From contig JABSTR010000944.1 of assembly GCA_013339765.2 (NCBI GenBank), forward strand, positions 1 to 64,000: a DNA stretch of 64,000 nucleotides, in the 5' to 3' direction. The DNA comes from Haemaphysalis longicornis. Its lineage: Eukaryota; Arthropoda; Arachnida; Ixodida; Ixodidae. Under the pieces are notes generated by a model. It did not search any database. It was not told the DNA's origin and saw only the letters and a program-made list of their open reading frames with translations. Below are positions 1-12,700 of this stretch, piece by piece. Position 1 is the stretch's first letter. Each line of letters opens with the position of its first letter. Position numbers and translations under genes: made by a program.

Positions 1-619
1 TAATCAACGGGAAAGCGAGTCAGTTACTTTGAGTCAGTATCTGTAAGAAAGACAACATACTATCGGTTCTTTCCGATTTCACAGCTTTAGTTTAAGCTCT
101 AAGACTCCATGTACAAGCCCGCAAAAAACGCCTCATTACGATAATGCCTCGTAGCGTCAATCTGACCTTCAGGCTCAGCCGAGGTCACGCCTATGGTGCG
201 GCTGCGCGGAGTGAAGGCGTCTAATCGCTCGTTCGTTTCAAGGGGAGGGGGGGGCGTGGAGGGGGATAGAAGCACAGAAAATGATGCATGGGTCACTGGC
301 CCTATCAAAGTTCACTGAGCGTTCGCGCCTAAACTGGCGACTGCTCCGAACAGTGTGCGTTTTTTTTTTTTTTTTTTTTTTTGTCCTGCGGTGCAACTGT
401 GCGCGTTCATTGTACGCTCTCCGCCCGAAAACCGGGCTGGCTATCATTCGACAAACCTGGTTTAACCGAGTTCAACTACGGCAAACATTTTCCCTTCGTT
501 TTTGTGCGTGTGTGTGTGTGATGACCCCCTCATAAAAAACTGCTTCATTTGAAAGTTTTTTAGTAATGTGTCGTGCGCGAGAGTTTATAAATCATCTATT
601 GTCGTGTCACTGCTTGCAG
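1..619. other. Intron of gene A, no further feature
   Basis: Non-coding sequence before the first visible exon. It holds a T run at 361-382 and a short TG repeat near 509-519. No exon for the preceding SLC5 segment was found here. Confidence 0.5.
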
Positions 620-760
620 TTTTGACCCAGACCCGACGGTGCGCCATACTGTGTGGACGCTTGCGATTGGGAACATCTTTGTGTTCGTCTCCATCTACGG
701 AGTCAACCAGGCTCAGGTTCAAAGGCTCATGACTGTAGGCAGCCTGAAGAAGGCGCAGAT
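620..760 (+). CDS. Gene A exon: SLC5 FDPDPTVRHT / YGVNQAQVQR block
   Basis: The acceptor is ctgcttgcag at 610-619 and the donor gtacgt starts at 761. The first base completes a codon from an unseen exon and the last two bases (AT) join G of the next exon to give Met. The exon encodes about 46 residues, including FDPDPTVRHTVWTL, IYGVNQAQVQRLMT and LKKAQM. The YGVNQAQVQR string is a hallmark of the SLC5 SMCT/SMVT/NIS branch. The homologous exon of gene B is 62717-62858 with the same intron phases. This is the first exon of gene A seen in the window. Confidence 0.9.
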
Positions 761-3700
761 GTACGTGCGAGGAATTTTTTGCTTGCAAGTTGGCTTTGAC
801 CTGGACTATTAGCGGACAACCTGCAATGGGCAGAAGTGGAACCTGTGCCGTGGCCTTAATCAAGGCATGTAATGCTTCGGGGGATTTGCCTGGCTTATTT
901 CTTGCTTCGGTTCTTTTATGGCATGTTGCAACTTTTGCAGAATTGTGGGCCCGGGGAATCCTGCCTGTTCAGATTTCGGTTCAATTTTTCGCTGTTCAAT
1001 CCCAACACTTTTTTTGGGTAGCAGAGAAAGTGTTCTTCGTAATCATACTCTGGCATTTGTATGCGAAATCGATTTTTAAAAAATTCACAGCATATCCACG
1101 GGGTGAATGATGATGAGTGGGTGAAGCTCCTGAGGGGAAATCATCGGTAAACCGTCACTCTTCAGTGAAAGTTCGCCCACTACATCTGTGTCCGAACGTA
1201 ACGTCTAGAAAGTCTCGCTTAAACCGCGCGTCGGCACCTTGGGGCTGAGCTCGCCTGATGCGTTTTGCAGACGCCTCACGAGCTCTCACTGCATCGGGGT
1301 CTGCACTGCCGATACGCGCGCTTTCTCGCCGCTTCCCGTTCTCTGACGTTTTGGAGATCCTCTTCGCGCCGCAGCCGTGCCGCTTCGCGTACGGCAGGGT
1401 CCTCGCGCCGTTGCCGTGACGCTTGGGCCTCTCGTTCTCGAACGCTGGGATCTTGGCGGCGTCGTCGCGCAGCCAGACGACACGCTTCGGCCTCCCGCTC
1501 TCGTACGGCAGGATCTTGGCGGCGGCGTCGCGCAGCTTCACGGAGCGCTTCTGCCTCGCGGGCTCGCACATCTGCAGCCTTATCCATCGGGCGACTCCGA
1601 GCGCGCGCCAACAGCGAACGGATTTTATTACAACGCTCCCCGCCATCTAGTAAACAATCCAAGAACTAAACTAGAGGTAGCCACAGCCATCTAGTAAACA
1701 ATTCCAAGCGCATCTTTTCATCATATACAAGTACCGCCATCTAGTAAACAATCCAAGAACTAAACTAGAGGTAGCCACGCCATCTAGTAAACAATCCAAG
1801 AACTAAACTAGAGGTGGCTACATACATACGTCGAGGATGGACAGACCCACGCCCTAAGGAGCTTCGCCCCTAAAATAAATTTTTCACCTCGCTGAAGAAT
1901 CAGACGCAGTGTTTTGCCCCGAGAAGGAAGAAATATGGCGGACGAGGAATTGTGCAAACTTCGCTGCAATAGTACAAAGCTATTGTTTTTACCCTTTCAT
2001 GAGCCTTTCGTTGCAAACAATGGATGCACAGTGCTACAGTCACTCTAGTATTACGTAAGCCAGAAGGGTGGGGCTGAAAGTAAGCAGTCGGCTGATTGCA
2101 GGTGACAGGCGTGTGCTGTGAAGCCGCCAGAGAGCTTGGAAATAGTTACCAGCTACTGAATGTTTGCTTTCGAGTTGAGCCAATGTGTTATAAGTTTTTT
2201 GAAAAAAAAAACATTAGTGGAATGATAATAATTGATCTGGTGCGTGTACGCTCAGTTTTAGTACGAATATATCAGCGACGATTATTTCGTTCACTCAAAC
2301 AACCCTTTTATTACCTTCTAACAAAGTTGGTCATCAGAATAAACTCTGTCATAACTGGCACACGTAATTCGAATATTACTCACAGAAGCAGCGAAATAGT
2401 CTGAAAATAGCATTTTTTTTTTCGTTTCAGGGCCCTCTATCTCAATGCGCCCGCGCTCTCAGGGTTGTGCCTCATCACCAGCCTCGCCGGCGTAGTGATG
2501 TATGCAAACTTCAGGCACTGTGACCCCCTGTTGTCTGGAAAGATCACCAAGACGGACCAGGTATTGCGGCAAACATGGTGTTTTGTACGAACCACGTTTA
2601 TCGCGGAAGGATTAAACGGTCAATTGAGAAACGGCCCCTAATTTTCCATTGGCTCCGAAAGCGGGTATGTACCGGGCTGACGCTCCCATTGGCTGCGAGA
2701 GCGTAATTGGGCTGTGAACGCGGGTATGCGCCCCTGTGCCGTTAAGCTTAACGCTACGCACAACGGTGTGAGCGTTGCTAAGCGGTCAACCGAGCTGTTG
2801 ACGGCGCAGCAGGAGGGAGGGAACGCTGGCATCTAGGGTTGCCACCTGACCGGTTTTGGACCGGCCCGACCGGTTTTTTAGGCAGCGGGCCGGTTGCCGG
2901 TCTGTACCTAAAACCGGCCGGCATTGGCCGGTTTTATGGCTATCATGCCGCGTTTATTTCTTTTTTGGCATTTTGTAAGCGTCAATACAGCAACTACGAT
3001 GATAAATATGTGTCGGCAAGCTGTGCAAAGACACGCGAGCAGAGAAAATACGTGGCCGAGCTCGATTCCTGAGATGGAAGGGGTACAAGGGGAGGAACAA
3101 TTCCCACTTCGGTCTTACAAATGCGTAGTAAGGTTACTGTGGTTCATGCGGATAGAAAGTTACTCACATGCGGGAACGTAATTAAATGTCTTGCATTAGA
3201 AACCGCGTCGAAAGGAACAATACCTAGGCCTTTAATGAATGCTGATTTAATATTACAGTTTACTTAAAATACCTTACAGGCCACTTTGCAGGGAAATCAG
3301 TAAGGGGGTTACAAAAGGGAAGCTTTGCGGATCATATATACTGCAAAAATTTGCGAGTAAGAAAACACAGCAGAACAAGTAATGACCACGAGGTTCGCAA
3401 TCCAAGTTTAGGTCGGAAGACGATAACCAGAAAAAAATAAAAGCCAACAGCGTAGTCACACACGAATCTACGCACAAGAATTACAAAGTGTGCCGACCAC
3501 AATTAGGGTAGTAGATAAAGGAAACAACCAAAGATAGCCAAGTATGTGGACGCGACGCACAAATCAGTTGCGGTGGTTAGAAATACGCACAAGGGAAAAA
3601 CAGAGGAAATAACAAGGAGCCTAATGAGGGGCGTAAAACACATTTACACTATTAAAAATATATTCGTACACAGAGTGCGACACTATAAAGTAAAAGAAAG

Positions 3701-6700
3701 AACCACACATAAATAAAAAGTTATGAGAAAACAAGAAAACACGTGCCGGTACAGCAGCGACAGATTGTTCTTCAAGCAGAAAAAAGTTAAGTACATAACA
3801 AAGATGCAAGATATGGCAGAAGTGATAAAAAAGTGGAAATAATGAAAAAATGCGAAAACAATTAGTGGAAAAAAATGCCCGAATGCATAGTCGCAACTAA
3901 GTAGATTCCCTTCTTGAACTCAGCAAGAGTTGCATCTCGATGTTGGAGTCAGACAGACGAACCCGTTTCGTCAACACTTCGTTGGTAATGTTTAAGGGCG
4001 GTCCACGGAATCACTTGAGGGTACTTACGTGTTGGTCTTGAAGAAAAGTTGGTTCAGTCTCCCGAAGTTCTTCGTCTGCGACAGCGGGTAGACATTTGGT
4101 ACCAGCAGGTACCGCGACAGCTCATCCTGTGCCTCGGCTGGAAGGGTTTGCTGCCCAAAGGAAAAGATATCCTCGGGCGCGGACGAGGTGGCAAATTTCG
4201 CGCTGGATGGCTCGGTCACCGCAGCCGGCTCTGCCTTTATGTCGTTGGCCGCATTGTCTCGCACACAACTGTCGGGGATCCATGATAGCTTGAACTTTGT
4301 GATTAAGCAACTGGCGACAAAGAGCTCGCGCTTTCCTTTGAGGGGTCCAAACCTAGAATCCCAAACAATTCCCGGTGACCCGGTGACCCTGCAATCCCGG
4401 TGACCCTTCGAATTACCTCACAGCGAGAGCAACTCCCTCGACAACAACGCCCCCGCGGCTCGCGCGCACTGATGCTGTAAATACCCCTGACAATATACGG
4501 TGGTTTCACAAGGTACCTGCCGCGCCGCTCGGACTTAGAAACCTTTCCCCGGCAGGGAACCATTCTATCGGCCAGACGCGCATCCTGGCCTCCCCAGACA
4601 AACGATGAAAGGTGAAAAAAATTCTCGCGGCTGCGCTATTCACCCGTCGAACGCCGCGTAAGCTCAACCGGCATGGAAGCAAGCACAAGCTGCGGCCCGC
4701 TCCGTGGTTATTCTTCTGCCTTTGACCTTCGCGGAAGCACGTTCCGCTGAAGGGCGGGCAAATTGGCCAGCTGAAGAGAAACACAGTAGTAACTTGTGGA
4801 TTTTTGTACTCTAGCCTCGGCATCAAAAACAGCCAATTCCTAGCAATGTAACGTTTGCAGAAGGAACGCCGTTCCTGCCGTTCCTTCAAAAACCTAACGA
4901 GTTAGTTACAGTTACACCGACCCTTAATGTAACGGTGGCGTTCCTTCGTTCCTCCAAAAAGGAACTAGTTCCAGGAACGCAGTTCCTTGGAACGCCGTTC
5001 CGTACAACACCGGTCCGAAGCACAAGCGTCGGAGGAGTTTCTTTTTTTTTTTTTTTGGCATTGTACAACCGACATATCTAAATGGCCTCTTGCCGGTATA
5101 GACGGGGACTGCAGCATCAAATGTTCGGATCTCTTTTTTGTGTGGACTTTTGGGGCTCTTTCTGTCCAGAATTTCGCAAGAAATTTCTGATGTGAAACCA
5201 GTGTTGCACACGTTCCTTTAAAACAGGAACGAAAGCTCGTTCCTCGTTCCTTCCCAATTTTGAAACTAGTTCCCGTTACAAGTTCCTTTAAAGCGATAGG
5301 AACGAGTTACACTTACACTTCGAACAATGGAACATGTCATTACGTTAACCTTACATTTAATTTTTAATTAAAATATGATGAAATAATACTTAGGCGAAGT
5401 AAAGGGAGCAATTGAAAGCTCACCTCGAACCACGAATAATATATGAATATGAACAGCGCCGCCAGCAGATTATCTGGAGATAAAAAATTGGCCGCGTATC
5501 TGCTCCTTTCGTTGCAAATGTCGTCAAAGACGATAGTCTTTGTAGACATTTGCCAAGGAAATGCTCCCCCTTCGCTTTCCCGCTCGCCTCTCATGATGTT
5601 CCTGTTCCGTCGCGCTCATCCCAAGGTAAACACACTAAAGTTTTGCTCAAGGTCATTTGAATTTACCGCGTTCCACTGCTACAGGCGGGGTTCCTCGATG
5701 CCAGCGCTGCAGTACGGCAGAGACGCGCGTGATTCGAGGCGGCCGACTTCAAGGTTTATAGAACCGCGTTGCCGTGCTCCACGTGCGTTCCAATCAGAAC
5801 GTGAAACCTAGCTAGTGGAACCTTTCTTTGCTGTTGCCGCGTGATTTGTCATATGCCGCCAGGAGGTGGCGCAGGCAACAGCAGGCGGTACGCGTTGTTC
5901 TGCAGTAGATGTAGAATATCATTTGCTATCGAAAAACCAAGCATACAGGAATTATTTAATAAAGGAACACTGTAAATATCCCCTGTGTACTAATTTCCTG
6001 TCTTATATTTGTGTAATGTCTTGTTCTTGTTCAACAAAGTTGACAAGTATGAACATATAAACCGGGCTTAGACGTTTACATTTGGCTGTGAGTATATAAG
6101 ACTATTGAGCAGTAAGCATTTTGCTTTGGCCGGGTGGCTGAATCGAGTTACAGACAGACAGACATACAGACAGACCAAAATTTCTGGGTTTAAGTAGCCC
6201 AAGAAAGACTATCGTCTTTAAAACAATCGAAAGGAACGCTCGTAGAAGATTTTTTTAAAGACGATAGTCTTTCTTGGGCTACTTAAACCCAGAAATTTTG
6301 GTCTGTCTGTATGTCTGTCTATCCGTCTGTCTGTCTGTAACTCGATTCAGCCACCCGGCCAAATAAACTGCTTACTGCGCAATAGTCTTTTATACTCACA
6401 GCCAAATGTAAACGTCTAAGCCTTTTTTATGTGTTCATACTTGTCACTTTGTTGAACAAGAACAAGACATTACGCAAATATAAGAGAGGAAATTAGTACA
6501 CAAGGGATATTTACAGTGTTCCTTTATTAGATGCAGAGCATCTGATTCACTCGCCTTGTCCCTCCGGCGTCGTCGTCGTTGTTGGCGTTGTCCACCCCTC
6601 TGCCATTCTCCTCGCCGCGCGAGCTGCGCTCTCCGCCGCTCACCCCCCTCTCCTCTCCGATAACGAACACTCTCTCGCGAGGGCATTGGATTGGATTGAT

Positions 6701-9700
6701 TGGATTGGATTGGATTGGCTTGGATGGCTTGGATTCGGTTGGATTCGGTTGATTGGATTTGGATTGGATTGGATTAAAGTGGATTGTGTTGGATTGCGTT
6801 GCGTCATAGCCCGAGGCAGACGCGCTGGGGCCGGCGCATGTGCAGTACTCTCTCTTCCGCGGTTTCCTCTCCTTCGGGCGCGCTGCGCATATAACCGGTG
6901 TGCCGTTCTCCGGCGAAGCAACATCCACGCTTGGCTCAAACACCTAGAGTCCACGCCGCTTTACAAGTACGCCAACGTCGTCATCGACTGGGACCGGCTT
7001 ACGCAGTCCCCTCCACGTTATGCGCGCTATAAAACGCGTTCCCTTCGCCGCTCCGCCTATGCGTCGCATCTACACAGGGGTTCCCGCGAGGGGAGGTGGG
7101 AGTTTTTAAAAATTCATGGATGCTTGGTTTTTCGATAAAAAATGATATTCTACATCTACTGAAGAAAACCGCCGCCTCCTGGCGGCATAAGAAAAATCAC
7201 GTGGCAACAGCAACGAAAGGTTCCACTAGCTAGGTTCCACGTTCTGCTTGGAACGCACCTGGAGCCCGGCCACGCGGTTCTATAAACCTTGTAGTCGGCC
7301 GCCTCCATTCACGCGCGTCTCCGCCGTACTGCAGCGCTGGCATCGAGGAACCCGGCCTGTAGCAGTGGAACGCGGTAAATTCAAATCGCCTTGCGCAAAC
7401 CTTTAATGTGTTTACTTTGGGATGAGCGCGACGGTACAGAAACAGCATGAAAGGTGAACGGGAAAGCAAAGGGGGGGGGGGGGGCATTTCCATGGCAAAT
7501 GTCTACAAAGACTATCGTCTTTTGATGACATTTGCAACAAAAGGAGCAGATACGCGGCCAATTTTTTAAGGGAGCACCTGACGTACTCCACACATGTCTA
7601 ACTGCAACTTTGGTGCTTGTCTATTATAAGTGTAACCCATATGGCACTTTCCACTTCGGTTCTCCTGTGCGCGGTAAGGGTACTGAGCTTCAGATGTGCA
7701 AATGGAAAGGTACTCTCATGCACGAACATAATTAAATTTCTCGCACGAGAAACCGCATCGAACGGAGGAATACATAGGCGTTTAATGAATGCTGATTCGG
7801 TATTACAGTCTGAGTGGGCAAAAAAATGTCCAAAATGCATATTGGCAACTTAGTAGAGTCCCTTGTTAGAACTCAGCAAGAGTTGTCTCTAGATGTTGGA
7901 GTCGGACAGACGAAACCGTTTTTTCGTCAACACTTCGTTGGCAATGTTGAAGAGCCGTCGCAGCAAACTTGCAAAACATCAGCAACAGGGCCGCTGAGAA
8001 GTTTACGGCGGCGCGTTCGAGCGCCAAGTCCGTGCCGTGTGGTGATAGAACGTCAGAGGTCAGATTCAGCTTGCAGCTCTCAGGGAGGATTGCTGTTGCG
8101 CATGAGATTAGCTCTCGCCTTGCTTTGGGCGGCATGCAGTGAAATATTTCAAGAATCCGAGACTTGGAACTTGGCGCCTTGTTTTTACACGCAGTAAAAG
8201 CAACTCTTGCGACCCAGGTGTTCATATGACAGACAGCACAGCACTCTTGTACGACACCTGAGGCTGGCTAGGCTGCCTGTAGAAAACACAAGTGCTATGA
8301 ATGTGCTGCAGTCAGTGCAGTCCACTTGTGCGAGGTGCTCATCCGAGCTGGCGTCTTCTACGAGTGTTGACGGCGCATCCACGTCTTCTCCTGCTCGGCT
8401 TTCGCGTTCCACTCTTAAAAGCGAAGCTTAAGCGTCCTCCAAGTCTCTGTGTTCATGGTTGTACAAAAGAAGAGGTCGCGGCGGAATACGAATCAGAGGG
8501 TCGCCGAAGAACCTCTCTCATTGGCATCTGCAGCCATCGTAGCGACAAGGCCGTGCGCGCCCGGGGCAGCCTGCCCTACAGGCTGCGGCCCGCTCCGTGG
8601 TTATTCGTCTGCCTTTGACCTTCGCGGCAGCATGTTCCGCTGAAGGGCGGGCAAATTGGCCAGCTGAAGAGAAACACAGTAGTAACTTGTGGATTTTTGT
8701 ACTCTAGCCTCGGCATCAAAAACAACCAATTCCTATCGATGTAACGTTTGCAGAAGGAACGCCGTTCCTGCCGTTCCTTCAAAAACCTAACGAGTTACCG
8801 TTACACTTACACCTGCAACACTCTTTGAGCAGTGCAAGTAAACCTGCGCGACGTTTAGATTACACTGCCAGGAATACCTGAGCCAAATATTACAATTGCA
8901 CGTGAAGCGGTGAGCGCGCAAATCGATGTGAAAGACGCGGAAAAACCAACCGCTCTCTCTTCAGTTGTCCTCATTATGCAACCCCTGGCATGGCCTAAGG
9001 GACGTCACATAGGCCATGGCTTCCCGATCGGCTGTCACTGGTCAACTTCGCGGCTAGATTCTCCCATTTCCGTCGTTGTCATCGCTGTGCACGAACCTCT
9101 TCTATGCCTGAACCTGTAGGCACAGTTTTGCCGTTTCTTTTGTGTTTTGAGTGCGCGCGGAGCTTGAGTGATGAGCTCAATACTTTCCTTTCAACGGGAC
9201 CACTCGACTACAAACGTTTATTGCTTCAAAAACGCCCTACCAGCCCAAGCGCGCATTTGCGAGCAGGAACCCATGCCTGCTTTTTGTGGCACCAGACCGG
9301 AAATAGGCCCCTCCGCGTTGCGGAGAAAAGGAGAAAACTACCCGGCATGTGGTATATCGAAGGCCGCCGAAGAGAACGCCGCGAGCCGCCCCCCTCTCCG
9401 GGACAGAGCGCGCAGCTTTCGTCGCGTTGTCCGCGGTCGAGTTGAGAGGGAACGATTATGCGCGATTTCTCATCGCGCGTAGTTTCGTTAATTGTGAACG
9501 GATTTTCATAATTCTTGCGGGAGGAGATTTCTGGGACAATAGACTTTATCACAAAATACATTACTAGTAGTCGATGGCAAGTGTTGCAGGGTCCCTTTAA
9601 TATAACGGTGGCGTTCCTCCGTTCCTCCAAAAAGGAACTATATTATAGTTCCAGGAACGCCGTTCCTTGGAACGCCGATTCCGTACAACACTGTGTGAAA

Positions 9701-12700
9701 CCTCATTTCAGACAGTTTTTTTACCACAATAGAAATATGATTGGATGGGACAAACTTAAACTTAATGACAACAGTAAGTGTTGTTTCTGCAAAAGTTCCG
9801 AATGTTGATGCGGAGCTAGAAGACCTGAATGTTTCCACGAGTTGTACGGAACCGCAGCGCTAGCATCAGTGCCCTCTATAGGATAATATGCAGTGCACAG
9901 TAAAAAAATGTTGGGTATATTTCTGCTTCTTATGACAGGTGCTGCCTTACTTTGTGATGCTCCACCTCGGCTTTGTCAAAGGTCTTCCCGGGCTGTTTGT
10001 GGCCGGTATCTTCAGTGGCTCTCTGAGCACAGTCTCGTCAGCTGTGAACTCTTTGGTGGCCGTCTTGCTGGAGGATTTCTTGCGGCCATTTTGCATCTCC
10101 CAGAAGACGTACGACAATCATGCACCACTCATTCTGAAGATCCTCGGTGAGCATTACTGGGAAGCTAGTCTAGCCTACTTTGCATGTCTCCACATGTCTC
10201 AAATGTTCATTCTAGGTCAATTTTATTAAAGCCTTATGCAGTTCAAACAAACAGGACAGGCTAGAAATACATGGTGGTACAGCGATAATTGGAGCACATG
10301 TCTCAAATGTTCATTCTAGGTCAATTTTATTAAAGCCTTATGCAGTTCAAACAAACAGGACAGGCTAGAAATACATGGTGGGTACAGCGATAATTGGAGC
10401 ACTTCAACATTTTTTCCTGGGCGAGCCGCTACTCCGTGCGCGCTGAAACTTCACACTAGGGTCGCACTTTGTGGTCTGTTTTGTTTGACACCAGGAACGA
10501 CGACGGTGCTTACCTGTTTATTCTGTAAATAAATAAAAACGATTTTCGCCTATGAAAGACTGGCGGCCGATTTGGACGTGCAGGCCGGTGCAAGCTGCTC
10601 TTGGAACGACGGCGCCACCTGAGGTTTGCAGAGCGAAACGCACGATAGGGATTCGCCGTAGAAAGGAGGCAACTGAGGTAGCAGACGACAGAAAATCTCT
10701 TTCTTTCCTTGTTTACGATAGTTGCATAACAGCTGATACCAACCGCAATAAATATTTACGTGGTTTATCATTGCCAAAAAACGTTGCATTTGTTTCCTCT
10801 TGTGCGTCCACATTTTCTAGCGTGTGCTACCTCAATTGGGTCCTTTCTACGGTGAATCCCCATCGTGCGTTTCAACCTGCATTCCCCAGGTGGCGCCGTC
10901 GTTCCAAGAACAGCTTGCACTGGCTTGCACGTCCAAATCGGTCGCCATTTTCCTATAGGCGAAAACCGATTTTTTTTTATTATTTTCAAAATAAACAGGT
11001 AAGTACCGTCGTTGTTCCCAGTGTCAAACAAAATATACCCCAAAATTCGTCCTTCGCGTGCAGCTTGAGCACACATGGAGCAGCGGTTCGCTCAGGAAAA
11101 AATTTAAAGTGTTTCCATTATCGATGTAACACCCTGCATATTACTGGAACTTGAACCATTCTGCGCAAAGTAATGAGTGGGGCCAAGGCGAGTGGACACC
11201 GAATGGCATAGTTAACAGAACGAGTATGTCCGTCATCGGAGCAGGAAGCCCGCGATTTTAGGATATGAAGCGACGAATACCCAATGAAATCAATAATTCT
11301 GTCATTCAAGAAACATTTTGTTTGGCGACTAACAGTTGCCAAGGTAACGACTCTTTGTAACATAGAGAACGATATGATCTTCCGTTAGTGTGTCGATTTG
11401 GAATTGTGTGGTTCTGAGAAGCCACATACATACTGAATCTCGGATTTCGGTAGTGATAATTTACGCACCATTTCAAACCTACCTGATTTCATTCACGTGG
11501 CTGAAACGAGGTAGCTCACATCTTCCAACTGGCGACCGGGGATGCTATTCGGACGAGATGTTTGTTACGCTGGGAAAAGTTTGTTTCGAAATCTTAGTAT
11601 TACAACTATAGCTTCAAGCGTGAAAGTATACGAAGCTTTACAAGGCGCTTTTTATGTCTGACAACTTGGAAACTCTTGATGAATTGCATGATTTTTAAGT
11701 TAATATAATGCAAAAGGAATTGGATTGCTGGTGGAGGAGTGAACTACTACATTACGTCAGCGCAGTAACAGAAGGTAGCAGTGATCAGCTTAGTTACGAT
11801 TACATATGCCGGTGGGAAATAACGAAAAGAAAAGGGCTGTGATTTCAAGACGAAGTGTATGGAAAATAAGCGTATCTAACCGGATTGTAAAGAAATTAAA
11901 CATCCTGACGTTGAGCGATTAAAAAGATTTTTGGTGTTATGACTGGTGCCATGAGAGGAATTCAAAACTACAAAATGCTTCCTTGTAAGTTGGAGTTCGT
12001 CGACCAGGTCTTTACGAAAAGCACACCGAATGCACTAGTTAAGGTGGGTAATGAGTCAGTGGGTTTCTAAAACCTGCTTGGCTCTTATGTTTTGCTAAAT
12101 TACTTGTGTGCTTGTTTACGTGAAAATGTTTATTCCCGTTTTCTCATTTCTTTTAAGTCTAAGTGGGCTGCACATAAATATATTTTGTGTTCACGGTTAG
12201 TTTCTTATCTTCGCTACTTTTCCTGTCAGCGGGCGCGGACTTTCACTGAGGTGTTTATTGTGTTCTATGCTCTTGGTGCTTCCATTGCAGCCTTCTTATT
12301 CGGCATCCTGTGCGTTCTGCTCACGGCAGTGGTTGAGCAGTTGGGCGGAGTTCTGCACGCAGGGTTCATTATCTTCGGTGTGGTTGGCGGACCTATGCTC
12401 GGAGTCTTCACCCTGGGCCTGTTCTGTCGCAAGGCGAACCAGAAGGTTATTCGACTTCCTACTTGCAATTACTTTGTAATGCTACCCTCTCAGTTAGAGG
12501 GGCCATGAGCAAAAAAAATACAACTTTGGCTCATCAATACGACAGCTTTGTCCCGAAAACACTGGTGCTGATTTTATCGCAAACTTCAAAGAAATAATTG
12601 AGATATCAAAGCAAACAGTGGCCACTGCACGGCCGCTTTCCGGCTATTTCCCCATGACGTCACACAATCCTGTTTGTGCGATTGGCGGCCGCTGACACAG

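Larger units (their letters stand above)
5481..7569. mobile_element. Foldback element, 2-kb inverted repeat, inserted in the hAT element
   Basis: The left arm, 5481 to about 6224, begins TAAAAAATTGGCCGCGTATC and ends CCCAAGAAAGACTATCGTC. The right arm is its reverse complement, starting near 6251 and ending at 7569. The centre is about 27 bases, so the arms could pair almost end to end. The right arm is split by an unrelated insert at about 6532-7100. Each arm also ends in AAAGACGATAGTCTTT-type words. Related single arms lie at 13655-14395, 15085-15360 and 41184-41942. There is no transposase, so it is non-autonomous. Confidence 0.8.
5191..9701 (-). mobile_element. hAT-type element, copy 2, with exact 8-bp target-site duplication
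   Basis: The left end is CAGTGTTGCACACGTTCC from 5199 and the right end, read on the other strand, is CAGTGTTGTACGGAATCGG ending at 9693. Both ends are flanked by TGTGAAAC (5191-5198 and 9694-9701). An 8-bp duplication and CAGTG termini are typical of hAT elements. Short GTTCC/GGAAC repeats fill both subterminal regions. The transposase is reduced to a minus-strand relic at 7860-7950. A foldback element (5481-7569) sits inside it. Confidence 0.8.

Noticed and set aside
585..863. Minus-strand open frame of 92 codons
   Set aside because: Shadow of the gene A exon 620-760 on the other strand.
1642..1822. Possible CRISPR array
   Set aside because: Eukaryotic context, near-identical full units without unique spacers; it is a plain tandem repeat.
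10552..11154. Plus-strand open frame of 200 codons
   Set aside because: It runs across both arms of a foldback element; the two arms yield related peptides on opposite strands.
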